A stretch of 64,000 bases of DNA from Aphrocallistes beatrix (lineage: Eukaryota > Porifera > Hexactinellida > Sceptrulophora > Aphrocallistidae), in NCBI GenBank assembly GCA_963281255.1, contig OY725491.1:5568857-5632856 (forward strand). Reading direction: 5' to 3'. The stretch's first letter is position 1; each line of letters opens with the position of its first letter. Positions 25,942 to 35,962 of this stretch are shown here, one piece after another. Position numbers and translations under genes: made by a program. The notes beneath the pieces were generated by a model. It did not search any database. It was not told the origin of the DNA and saw nothing but the letters and a program-made list of their open reading frames with translations.

Positions 25942-26398
25942 CTTAAAAAAGCACTGATGATATAGATATATCCGGATGGCTTGGGGTTTTTTATATTTAT
26001 AGTCAATACCCTGAATTTTTATGGCTTCCCCGTCCAAAATGGCTTAAATCGGAAATGACGCGACACATTCCAGGGGAAACGGAGGATTGTTAATTAAACA
26101 ACATTATGTATAAGTATCAATAACACCTGGAATTAATTAAACACTAATATTTCATCAATATATGAGGCTAGTTGTATTGTGAATTTAAACTGCCTTAAAC
26201 ACACAATGATATCGGAATCGTTCATCTCAACATTAACAGTAAAAGTGAAACCGCTTTAAACTCATAGATAAATTAACCTTTTTGTTTCACCAGATTGTCG
26301 TACCAAACGTGTTGATCAGATTATGGAGGAATTGTGTAGTATACATTAGCATATTCATATTATAATTAATTTAGATGTATGTTCTCTAACAAAACCGC

Positions 26399-27475
26399 TC
26401 AGGAATCATTTAGTATTTCAAAGGAATGCTTCTTTCTTTCTAGAAGATTAACATACTTTGCGAAGAACGGTCTGTAGTCATGCGTACGACGCGAAAATTC
26501 TATTTCGTATTCTTTGCGAATTTCCTTCTCCTTTTTAAGTTCTGCTTCCATTTGTGTCTTTTCCTTTTGCAATAAAGCGATTTTCTCCAATTCATGTCTT
26601 GGTAATACGAGCGAATTGGTAGCACCAGTACTCTCAATTTTGGCTCTACTAAACGCCTCAGCTAAAATTTGGTTCATTTTACGTTCAATTTCCAATACTT
26701 GAATTTCGTATACATGAACTTTATTAGGTACAATCGCCATTAAACTGAATCTAATTTCAACACCCGTTGTTAGTCCATTTTTATCCATGCCCAAGCGAGA
26801 AGAAATGCAAGTTTTAAACAGATCGATCCAGGTACTCCCAGAAGGCCAAGGTCCATGGTCAATGGGTGCTTCTTTCAAACCGTCTATCTCGATTAAATGT
26901 CCATTCAGAGGCACGTAACTCACATAATGGAATTTATCACCGTAGGTCATTGTCGTAGAACACTTTTTCCGTGTTTCACCGGAGTTCAACAGTGGAGCTG
27001 CGTGTCGATTATGAGCAAGAGCTAAGTCCGGAATGTTACAGATGGAAACACCTTTATTTTCTGGATTAAAACCTTTCGTGAAGTCTTTCAAACGTTGTAA
27101 GTTCTCAGATAATTCTATTTCATCTGAATTTAATAATACACTGAGTAGAGAGTGAGTTGCACATGAGTTGGGCACGATTTGATGTGCAAAAAACATGTTT
27201 CGAACAACTTCACTGTCTTCCATTAGGTATTCTATGTTATCTTCAAGAAGCAGTTTACGACGAGATTTCCTCCCGGAAATTAGTTTAAAGAGGAAAATGA
27301 ATCCATAGACAGGAGAAGAGATGCTACTCAGGTCATAGATCTCTTCCACTTGAATCAGTGGCATTTGGAGGTCTTCTAAGAGGAGGGAGAATAGACCTGG
27401 GGCACTCTCCAGTTCTAACCAAACGTCAGAGAAAAATGAGGTCTGTTTGTATTTCGAGTAAGTTGACTGTTCCAT
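26399..27475 (-). CDS. BAP1: BAP1-like ubiquitin C-terminal hydrolase, compact
   Basis: This is a 358-residue single-exon peptidase of the UCH (C12) family. The opening WLELESAPGLFSLLLEDL, VEEIYDL and GFIFLFK lead to the catalytic region, with oxyanion Q99 and nucleophile C105 in AHQIVPNSCATH, H183 in FHYVSYVP and D198 in IEIDGL. NMFFAHQ, KDFTKGF and IDHGPW favour BAP1 over UCHL5. In animals BAP1 acts with ASXL proteins to remove monoubiquitin from histone H2A. Here the protein is only about half the length of human BAP1: a charged coiled coil (about 290-330) follows the UCH domain, and then HDYRPFFAKYVNLL, the start of the C-terminal ULD that binds the ASXL partner, before an early stop. The long middle insert and basic tail are absent. 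Active-site residues are intact. Confidence 0.87.
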   Translation of the reverse strand: MEQSTYSKYKQTSFFSDVWLELESAPGLFSLLLEDLQMPLIQVEEIYDLSSISSPVYGFIFLFKLISGRKSRRKLLLEDNIEYLMEDSEVVRNMFFAHQIVPNSCATHSLLSVLLNSDEIELSENLQRLKDFTKGFNPENKGVSICNIPDLALAHNRHAAPLLNSGETRKKCSTTMTYGDKFHYVSYVPLNGHLIEIDGLKEAPIDHGPWPSGSTWIDLFKTCISSRLGMDKNGLTTGVEIRFSLMAIVPNKVHVYEIQVLEIERKMNQILAEAFSRAKIESTGATNSLVLPRHELEKIALLQKEKTQMEAELKKEKEIRKEYEIEFSRRTHDYRPFFAKYVNLLERKKHSFEILNDS

Positions 27476-27936
27476 CTAATGTTAATGCTAATGGAAATTG
27501 ATGGTACGTAATTGATATATAATGGAGATAAAATATATATGACGTTGGTAGAAATACACCATGCATAATATCAACTTTAAAAATTCTATTGAAAACTCCG
27601 AAGGAAACTCAGGCAAAATATAGGTACCATTTTATGGATCACATATTGTGTCAAAATTCTGTTAAATTATACGTATAGTTAACATTAAAATAAGAAAAAA
27701 TAATTGAATTTTTTCTCAAGTTAAACCAGCTGCCCCTAAAGCCTGTTTATACGTAGAATTCTGAAGGGATTCTACACAGTAATTATGTTTTATATCATAT
27801 GGTGAAATGTGAAATTGGTATCATATGGTGAAAATGGATTTTTGGTAAGAAGCCCAAATAGTATAGAAAATAAATTATCAGCAATTCTCTAATTTGACTA
27901 TTAAAAATCATAAAAACGAAAAAAGATATTAACTGC
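27476..27936. other. intergenic between BAP1-like and OPLAH
   Basis: AT-rich spacer of about 460 bases that would hold the BAP1-like promoter and the OPLAH 3' UTR. No distinct element was seen. Confidence 0.5.
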
Positions 27937-30629
27937 CTATACGGACTCTTGCTGCCTCTGATACTCTAGCACACTCCCACTAATCACTTCCTGGACTTTA
28001 CCTATACTAACTCGACAAGATTTACGGTTGCTCACACAGCCATAACCGCCTCCACCAGGTGTACACACCTGTAGACAGTCACCTGGCATTACATTCACAG
28101 ATGCATGCCCGCCTAAGTTTACCTTTCTCCCATCCACATGCATTAACACATTCAAACCAGGTTTACCATCCATCCCACCATTCATGCCATATGGGTGAAA
28201 AACGCGGCGTTCTGATAGAAGGCATAACTGCGATTTTTTACGGAAGATTAGCTCCCTAACAACGCCATCCCCTCCAAAAAATTCACCTTCGCCCCCAGTA
28301 TTAGGATTGAGATGGAATGCGCGTAGAATTACTGGGTACCTCTGCTCCAGTATTTCAGGATCTGTAATGCGTGTATTAGTCATGTGAGTGTGTACTCCGG
28401 ACCTAAACAGAGATAAAGTTCTTTAACAAACTGTTTGAATAAATTCAGGATATCATATAGCATACATGCCAACCTGAGCCATTATAAAAGCGGGACATAA
28501 TGGAGAAATTTCATGGAAAAACGGGACGGTTGGCAGGTAGGATCTAGTCTGAACAGATATGCTAGTGTTCTAAATGGAATTAACAATGGATACAATGCAT
28601 ATTACAAAATTTAATCAAATCTAAATTGATCTGAGAATCATTGTTCTACTAGACATATTTTGTCAACAGGGTTACTGTATCTCCTCGAAATGCAGTCACG
28701 GCGACATTTTATTCAAAATTGCCACGTGACATCAATAAGTGGTTCACGGAGTCACTCGTGAATGAATGAATGACGTAGTATGGAATGTATACTATCACCA
28801 ATCTGCCTCCACAGTATCGTATTGATATGCTTTGAGGTGGAGGTTGTCCGCTAATTCGCGGCGTCATTCGATAACGCAGGCACCACGGTTTTAGAAGTGG
28901 TCCGGTTTTTACCGAACCAACCGGACCACTTTTGAAAAGTTGTCCAACAGGACCAACCTGGAGCTACTTTTGAAAAGTGGTCCGGTTAAAACCCTACCAA
29001 CCGGACCAGTAGCGAAAAATTTCAACGTGCGATGAAATGCGGTACTTTGAGTCCAGATTTTGATCCAATAAAGCAGAATAATCAACCTTAATTAAAACAC
29101 TTCAGATAAGTTGGTTAATTCGATTATTCCCATAATGAATTGACCATATCCTACTAGGTTGAGTCAAGCTTAAGAGTTCCTTTATTGATTAGTAGAATAA
29201 ACAGACTCTACCTCCCATCCCACGAAGGTCCTGCCCCAGCTCCTCCCGCTATAGTCTCATAGTACCCGTAGGTGTCATCCCCCAGGGTGAGGTTATTCAT
29301 ACAACCCTGTGAGGCAGCGCACATCTGAAACGCTTTCAACACAACATCCACAATCCTTTGAGAAGTGAGGACATTCCCACCAACAACAGCTGCTGTGTCG
29401 GAAGGTGAGAGAAGGGTTTTGGGCGGGATTTTAAGAGTGATCGGCTTTAGACAGCCTTGATTTAGAGGTATGTCGCTGCCAATCATCGCCCTTAGGCAGT
29501 ATATGATGGCGGCTAGTGTAACAGCACGAGGTGCGTTTGTATTGTGATAGACTTCTATGCCAGTTCCTTCGAAATCGAATGTGGCATCACCTAAATGGAA
29601 AATGAAAACTGTAAATGATCGAAGTATCGATGATAACTCAATCTGTATGGAATATACAGGAATGAATTATTCTCATACATAATAGTCAAATAAAATACAT
29701 AAGTATTTAGGGATTCCATTTAATCGGAGGGTACCATGGATTGAATTGTAGTTAATTCCTAGGCAAGAAACCTCGTGGCTAATTTAGAACTAGAAATTAA
29801 TTACCCGCAATTATGTTTCTATTTTCGTTTAGTATATTTACCCTCAACAATGATTAATGGGGATAACACTTATTGAACTTGAACGTTCAAACGTGCCAAG
29901 ATATCTTAAAAGTCCTTAAAGCAAACAAATATTAATCAAAATAAGTTAAAAATGAGTTTTACCGGCACAGTCGACTCCGCTTAACAGGACCACATCGGCC
30001 AGAGGACATTTTGGCTCGATTAATAAGAGGAGAACCCTAGTAACCGAAAATATTTTGTATTAGCTTATATGTGTGAGAGCAATTCCGGTCTTGCTAAAAG
30101 TGGTCTGATTAAGAGATTGACCCGATTAACCGGTGGTCCTATTTAGCGGAGTCGACTGTATTTCATTACATCTAAGTATTTATAAAGATAAACAGGTACC
30201 AGTGTCCTGATCAATCTCAACATGAAGTTGAATCGGAGTTCCATCATCCATATGATCGAGAGAGTTCGTACTCGCTTTTCCAGTTCGATTCCTGAAATCA
30301 GTTGCAAACTTCTTCAGAACTCCTCTCACCGCATTCTCAGCGTTACTCCTGATATGTCCCATGTAGGCTTGTACAATGGGAAGTGAGTATTCATCGATCA
30401 AATCCTGAATTAGAATGGCGCCTTTTTTGTTAGCAGCCACCTGTGCTCTCAAGTCGGACAAGTTATCTGTGAGAGTCCGAGTGCCTAAAACGTATAAATA
30501 GCAGATTAAATGTAAGAAAATAGCAAAAAGAAACCTCTTCTGTCGGGAATTTGAATTTTTTCATATTTCATATTTTAGTAACGAAAGAATTTACCGCTTT
30601 CTCAATTTCCACACCTTTTTCAAATTAGG

Positions 30630-30670
<41 letters not shown>

Positions 30671-33600
30671 CGTATGCACAAACAGGAGGGGTCACATGAA
30701 TTTTCCAAACCGGGGCGAGGCGGGGCTAAATTAAAAAAATCCGGGGGCCCCTCCCCCCCCCCCCCCATGGGACCGCCCCCGTGGACAATGCCTTAATTTT
30801 CCCTTGGAGATCATATTTAACAATTCACCTGCTTGAACCAACAATTCAGTTAGTTTTTCCTCAAGAAATACTCCCTTCTCAATCATTCGAAATGATTTAA
30901 CACTGAGTCCCTCCTGATCGATGTGAGTGGAGAAGGGGGGCATGGATCCAGGAGTTGGTCCACCAATATCCGCGTGATGGGCTCTACTCGCCACGTAGAA
31001 AATGGGCTTAGAAATGCCTTCACTGAAGACCGGCATTATGACAGTGAGGTCTGGGAGGTGAGATCCTCCTGCGGAGGGATGGTTAGAAAGAAAAACATCT
31101 CCCAAATACATCTCTCCTTCATGCAGCCTCATTTGGTATTTAATTGCTTCCTGCATTGCACCTATATGTAATAAAACATTAAAAAGTATGGTCAGTGGCA
31201 TAGCCAGGACTTTGTGGTTGAGTGGGGGACGCAGGACCCAGTGGGGTCTGGAGGTGCTTGTAGCCCTCTAATGAGGTCCAGGGACAAAACTACTGGGAGC
31301 TGATAACATTTTTTTATAATATGCCCAGATTCTTCTAAATGCAAATGACACAATACACTAGAACTCTGATAAGACGTACCCCTCCGGGAAGCGGAAAAAA
31401 GTACGTACAAACTGAGTTGATATTACATAGGAATCTACTTATATATTAATTGAATTTTGGTTCACAGAAATGAGTACGTACTAACCGAGTTCTACTGTAT
31501 ACGTAATATGTGTCACAAAATTTAGTAAATTATCGGTTCCGCCAGCCGAGTAAAGTAATAATCTCTATATGACGATCAAAATTTCAAAAAGTTCGGGGTA
31601 TAGCGGCTACTCCCATGTTGACCTCACTTGTTAAATATTTCGAAACGCTAAAGAAACCTACCTAGATGTACAGGGATGTGTGGGGCATTGGCAACCAGTC
31701 CACCGTCTGGATCAAATAGTGCACAGCTGAAATCCAATCTCTCTTTAATATTGGTAGAGATAGACGTGCGTTGTAGCATCCTGCCCATCTGCTCAGCTAT
31801 ACTCATGAAACGGTGAGAGAAAATTGATAGTTGAATTGCATCCATTTCTGTTTGTGTTGTCGAAGATAACAGTTTTTTCGTGGCTGTAATATCGATCTTA
31901 ATACTGCCGTCTTTGGAGAAAGTCGCTTCACAATTCTCTTCAATCAGAACAGTTGAATTCTGATCCAAAATAATGGCTGGCCCTTTAACCTTGCTCATTC
32001 GACTCAATCCATCCAAACTATAAACCGGTGTAACTCTGTAACCATTTTGAAAGTAGCATTTCGTACTGGTAACTGGTTTCTCAGTCGATTGTGAGAGAGA
32101 CTCTGGTAACTTAGGTAAGCTAGACTTACCATTTGCTCTAACACGAATGTCGTCAACTAAAATTTCCCTCTGGGATAGTACGAATCCAAATTCTGTCCTG
32201 TATCTTTCCAAAAAGGTTTCGTTAAACTTTGCAACACGACAGCTGGTTCCGCTAACATGCTTACCATAGTAGGCATCTAAAGATTCACACATGAGTGCAT
32301 GGTCAGTACCAGCGTATCTCAAATGCAGAAAAGCAGTCAGTTCAATAGTTTCAGATGTAAAACCCTTCTTCTCCAAACGACCCAAGCAAAGTTTAGTCAC
32401 ACATGCCAGACGTTCATCAAAATACTCAAAATTGGATTCAGTATACGGTAAATTGCAAGGTTCTTGCTCATCTTCTACAACATTTGCTAATGCTAGCCCA
32501 TAAGCAGACAAGATTCCTGAAAACTTGTGCACATATACAGTGCTGATACCTAATTTTCCTGCAATAGAAGATGCATGTTGACCTCCTGCACCGCCAAAAC
32601 AAGCTAAAACGTGTTTAGAAGTGTCAAAGCCTTTGCCTTGCGTCAGGGCACGAATGGGACGAGACATGGTTTCATTCGCAACTTCGATAAACCCCATCGC
32701 GATCTCCTCAATCGACATCGCTTCCTTCCCATCTTTAGCCAAATGCGAATTGATGTCATCAGCGAGGGAAGAAAATTTCTGTTTAGCGGCTTGATAATTT
32801 AAAGGTTCATTCTCACTTGGACCAAATATTTTAGGAAAATATTCAGGTAGAAGTCTGCCTAAAATTAGGTTGGCATCTGTAATGGTGAGAGGTCCTCCTT
32901 TCCCATAGGAGGTGGGACCGGGGTTCGCACCTGCACTCTCAGGACCTACGGCCAGCAATCCATTACGGAAAAAGAGTCTTGAACCCCCTCCAGCTGCCAC
33001 CGTGTTGATGTCCAGTTGAGGGGCCTTTAAAATAAAATTAGTAGTCAAGGTATTTAACAGGGCTGCCGTGGGAATAGATTACGAATTTCAATTCCATACA
33101 AATCTCACAGGATTTTCCATAAGATAAATGTCATTCCCATTCCCACGGTAACCCTGGTATTTATTCTGAACTCCTTCCATTAAGGATTTGTTTTAAGATT
33201 ATGCGAATTTGAGCGGGTATAGAAATCAAATTAAAATTTGAGAGAAGTTCAAAATAGTTGACTGTACAGATTTCAATATTTAAAGTGCCATGTTGGAAAA
33301 AAGACTTTTCCAAAATTCCCTGAAATTGAATTCTAGTAATCGTTTTAATGGATAAAAACGAAGAGGGGAATACTAATATTGTATTTTTTCGTGTTCAGAT
33401 GAACGAGGGTATACAATATTATCTAAACTCACCTGTATCGTGACACCAGCAGTAGTAGTTTCAAACACATGCTCATATCTCTCCGCATAACGACTGACAT
33501 CAGTAGAAGTCCCACCCATGTCAAACCCTATCACAGGTCTCGTATAGGAATTTGCTCCATTAAACTCCTCTTCCAGCAGTGTAGTCGTGATGGCATGACC

Positions 33601-34488
33601 AACTACGCCACCCGCTGGCCCAGATAACACTGCACGCGAGCCAGAAAATTCATTCATCGGAGTCAGACCACCGTCTGATTGCATGAAGAGAACATTCACA
33701 CCTTCTAGCCTATCAACAAATCCGTTACGAAAGTTTTCCACATATGATCTTATTCCAGGGGTGAGGTAGGCATCTGCGCAAGCTGTGAAACCTCTTGGCA
33801 CTGCTTTGCGCATTGCTATCACACCCGATGATAGAGAGACATTCTTGAATCCTAAATCTTTCGCGATTAATCCAACTTGGCGTTCATGATGAGGATATAA
33901 ATAGGAATGTAAGAAGATTATTGCCAAGCTTTCTATACCTTTCTCTAAAAAGATCTTTAAACCTTTTCTGACTTCTTCTTCATCAATAGGCTTTAAAATA
34001 TAGACTTTATGTCCACTTTGTGTTGTCTCACAGGAATGTTTTTTGTCGAGTTCTAAACAACACTTCTCATTGCCTAAGACAACCCTCTCATTAACTTCTA
34101 ACACCTCGCTGTATAGTTTATCTGGCACAGGCACGCTTAAATCAAAAAGATCAGGTCGAGATTGGTTGCCAATATGGAGGATATCCTTAAAACCTTTTGT
34201 AAGGACCAAACCTGTTTTCGTACCATTTCGTTCTAACAGAGCATTAGTTGAGATGGTTGTACCCATCCGAATACTTCCAATTAGGTTGGTAGGAATGGGG
34301 TCTGACTTTGGAAACTCTACATCTGTCTCTTCAGACAGGATTCTCCTAATAGCTTCACGTGGTGCATCTTCATAACGTTGTGGATCTTCAGACAGTAACT
34401 TCAACACACGGATCTTACCGTGGGGACAGGATACGAACACGTCTGTGAATGTACCGCCGCGATCAATGGAGAAATTATATTTGGACAT
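27937..34488 (-). CDS. OPLAH: 5-oxoprolinase (ATP-hydrolysing), six exons
   Basis: Six exons on the minus strand join in phase into about 1,293 codons, the usual size of eukaryotic OPLAH: 34488-33433, 33024-31662 (right end could be off by one base), 31161-30829, 30484-30200, 29590-29212 and 28402-27937. All junctions are GT-AG. The enzyme opens 5-oxo-L-proline to L-glutamate using ATP, the last step of the cytosolic gamma-glutamyl (glutathione) cycle. The N-terminal hydantoinase-A half has [10 protein letters not shown] (9-18), [14 protein letters not shown] and [19 protein letters not shown]. The hydantoinase-B half has [29 protein letters not shown]-like turns, [11 protein letters not shown] and CTPGGGGYG near the C terminus. 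The ATG at 34488 gives the family N terminus. Four of the introns carry inverted-repeat elements. No disabling change was seen. Confidence 0.95.
28462..28539. repeat. short relative of the GTCCCG repeat, OPLAH intron 5
   Basis: CATACATGCCAAC at the left and GGTTGGCAGGTAG at the right are imperfect inverted ends. The interior has GCGGGACATAATG and AACGGGACGG, words shared in inverted form with the element at 2637-2855. It is probably an internally deleted copy. Confidence 0.5.
28891..29012. repeat. two hairpins of AAGTGGTCCGGTT, OPLAH intron 5
   Basis: Two successive inverted repeats each pair AAGTGGTCCGGTT with AACCGGACCA(CTT). The second hairpin repeats the first with changes. They can form stable hairpins in RNA and are probably derived from a mobile element. 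Confidence 0.55.
29968..30158. mobile_element. MITE, CAGTCGACTCCGCTTAAT family, OPLAH intron 4
   Basis: Left end CAGTCGACTCCGCTTAACAG, right end TTTAGCGGAGTCGACTG, 191 bp. The interior shares ACATCGGCCAGAGGACATTTT and CGAAAATATTTTGTATTAGC-type words with the 35.6 kb copy. The right flank is TA; the left flank reads CA. Confidence 0.78.
30631..30664. repeat. TA dinucleotide microsatellite, OPLAH intron 3
   Basis: About 16 uninterrupted TA units, followed by TACATATACGTATG. It is likely length-polymorphic. Confidence 0.9.
30753..30766. repeat. poly-C run near OPLAH exon 3
   Basis: About 14 consecutive C, preceded by GGGGGCCCCT in a short G/C-rich patch. It is prone to length error in assembly but lies in the intron, 63 bases beyond the splice donor, so the reading frame is unaffected. 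Confidence 0.8.
31356..31497. mobile_element. GTACGTAC MITE, second copy, OPLAH intron 2
   Basis: Ends CACTAGAACTCTGATAAGACG and GAGTTCTACTG are TA-flanked. It shares TTTTGGTTCA, GAGTACGTACTAACCGAGTT and AAGACGTACCCC words, inverted, with 2179-2365. Confidence 0.6.
33058..33156. mobile_element. hAT-like 99-bp MITE, OPLAH intron 1
   Basis: The ends CAGGGCTGCCGTGGGAAT and ATTCCCACGGTAACCCTG are inverted with two mismatches. Flanks GTATTTAA (33050-33057) and GTATTTAT (33157-33164) match in 7 of 8 bases, as expected for an aged hAT target duplication. Confidence 0.72.
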
Positions 34489-34586
34489 TGGTCGTAGTGG
34501 ACATACAAGATGTGTATTACACTGCTAGATAAGGGTAGGATACTAAGAAATTTTAAATACATTTAACTCTCAGAGTTAGTTGGTTT

Positions 34587-34643
34587 GGGCATGCCTAATT
34601 TCCGGGACGGGACTGGATCCCGTCCCGGAAATTAGGCATGCCC
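34587..34643. mobile_element. 57-bp near-perfect palindrome with 8-bp direct repeats
   Basis: Arms of about 26 bp starting GGGCATGCCTAATTTCCGGG meet at a few central bases. The block is bounded by identical GTTGGTTT copies (34579-34586 and 34644-34651). The geometry is that of an inserted element reduced almost entirely to its terminal repeats. It lies about 100 bases upstream of the OPLAH start codon. Confidence 0.72.
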
Positions 34644-34870
34644 GTTGGTTTCGTAGACAAATAATATACAAAACCCTCCACACTTTTAAAAAACAAACAA
34701 TTTGCGTAAAAAACAACCAACTTTTCACTGTCGATTTTTGTTCCTAAATGTCAGGAATTTTAATCTGTTTCATTTTCAGATAGCTCTCACTGACTAATTA
34801 TAATACAATTATCCTAAAGAAACAATCTAATAGAGCTAGATACATATACCTGAGTACTACAAGTAATTGT

Positions 34871-35470
34871 TTATTTATATCTAGAATTAATAGCATCTGT
34901 AATCTTAACATTACTCCAATCAGCTTTTGGATTCTCCAAATGGTCATCAAAGTCGATACAATCTTGGTATAGCTTCTTTTCAATAACATCTTCTCCAAGT
35001 AGATGATGGTCAACACAACCAACTTTTGTTTTCCCAGCCAAACGAAGAGAATTGTCGATTTTAGTGTATAACATGAATGGCAGTCGGCTCCCTTCTTCTT
35101 TCAACTTGGACAAAGCTCGGTTATCAATGAGTACCATAAAGGAATGTTTAAAATTCTCAGTTAGTTTTTCCATTATTCGTTCGCATTGTATGTCAGGAGT
35201 TGTCTGCCTACAATTCTCAAAAGCATGATAATAACCAACAATTGTTCGTTTGCTGCCAAAAGTGGTGTCCAACTGTATAAGAGCAATTTCAAACATCGGT
35301 GTTAAACCATGACCCATGTGAAATAGCGGATATGCGTCTTCAACGAATATTTCATCACCTTTCTGTGTACCCAGCAAGATTCCATTGACACTAGAGTGTT
35401 GGTATTTCATTGTGTGTGAAAGGATTTTAGCGTAGGCGAAAGGAGAGAATTCAATCGAGGCTAAAGCCAT
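34871..35470 (-). CDS. EMC8: ER membrane protein complex subunit 8/9
   Basis: This 199-residue single-exon protein matches the EMC8/EMC9 (UPF0172) family over its whole length. It has the N-terminal FSPFAYAKILSHTMKYQHSS and NGILLG, the core DAYPLFHMGHGLTPMFEIAL and IVGYYHAFENCR, and a late LVGxxxVDHHL-like segment (KVGCVDHHLL) near 150. This is a catalytically inert MPN fold that forms part of the cytosolic cap of the EMC, which inserts tail-anchored and multipass membrane proteins into the ER. EMC8 and EMC9 are vertebrate duplicates; an invertebrate single copy corresponds to both. The ATG at 35470 gives the family N terminus. The gene lies about 380 bases upstream of OPLAH on the same strand. 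Confidence 0.93.
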   Translation of the reverse strand: MALASIEFSPFAYAKILSHTMKYQHSSVNGILLGTQKGDEIFVEDAYPLFHMGHGLTPMFEIALIQLDTTFGSKRTIVGYYHAFENCRQTTPDIQCERIMEKLTENFKHSFMVLIDNRALSKLKEEGSRLPFMLYTKIDNSLRLAGKTKVGCVDHHLLGEDVIEKKLYQDCIDFDDHLENPKADWSNVKITDAINSRYK

Positions 35471-35575
35471 ACTAATTATGAGCTACAAATTAAAAAAATG
35501 ATAATAATTGAGACATAACTATAGTAATAGTATTTGTCATTTATCTTGTTAATACAGGCTGACTATATACAACTA

Positions 35576-35748
35576 CAGTCGACTCCGATTAATAGGGTCA
35601 CATCGGTCAGAAGACATTTTGCCCCGATTTATTAAGTGGAGAACCCTATTAACCGAAAATATTTTGTATTAGCTTCTATGTGAGAGCTATTCCGATCCTG
35701 CCAAAAGTGGCCCGATTAAACAGTGACCCTATTAAGTGGAGTCGACTG
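35576..35748. mobile_element. MITE, CAGTCGACTCCGCTTAAT family
   Basis: Left CAGTCGACTCCGATTAATAG, right CTATTAAGTGGAGTCGACTG, TA on both sides, 173 bp. It lies in the short spacer between EMC8/9 and the RPUSD2-like gene. Confidence 0.8.
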
Positions 35749-35962
35749 TATATTACTACAAATGTAACTAAATGATACGTAATAATTTGACAATAATTCA
35801 TTAAAATTGGTTGATAATGGCAAAGTATGCTAGTATACTCCCGAAAACTTTAAAACTCTTCATCACAGATAATGATGGTTATTTTAACCCAAAAATATTG
35901 GATATAAACCAAGGCACAAGTATAGCGATTTTAATTGAGAGAAAAACATAATCAAAATAGCT

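Larger units (their letters stand above)
25111..26398. other. intergenic with small repeats
   Basis: No gene was found. It contains a 10-bp tandem repeat (TTACTATTAG, about 25601-25644), an imperfect inverted repeat built on AGAGGGCCC and AGAGGTCC (about 25811-25941), and a dispersed word block near 25980-26060 that recurs near 63340-63415. Confidence 0.5.
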
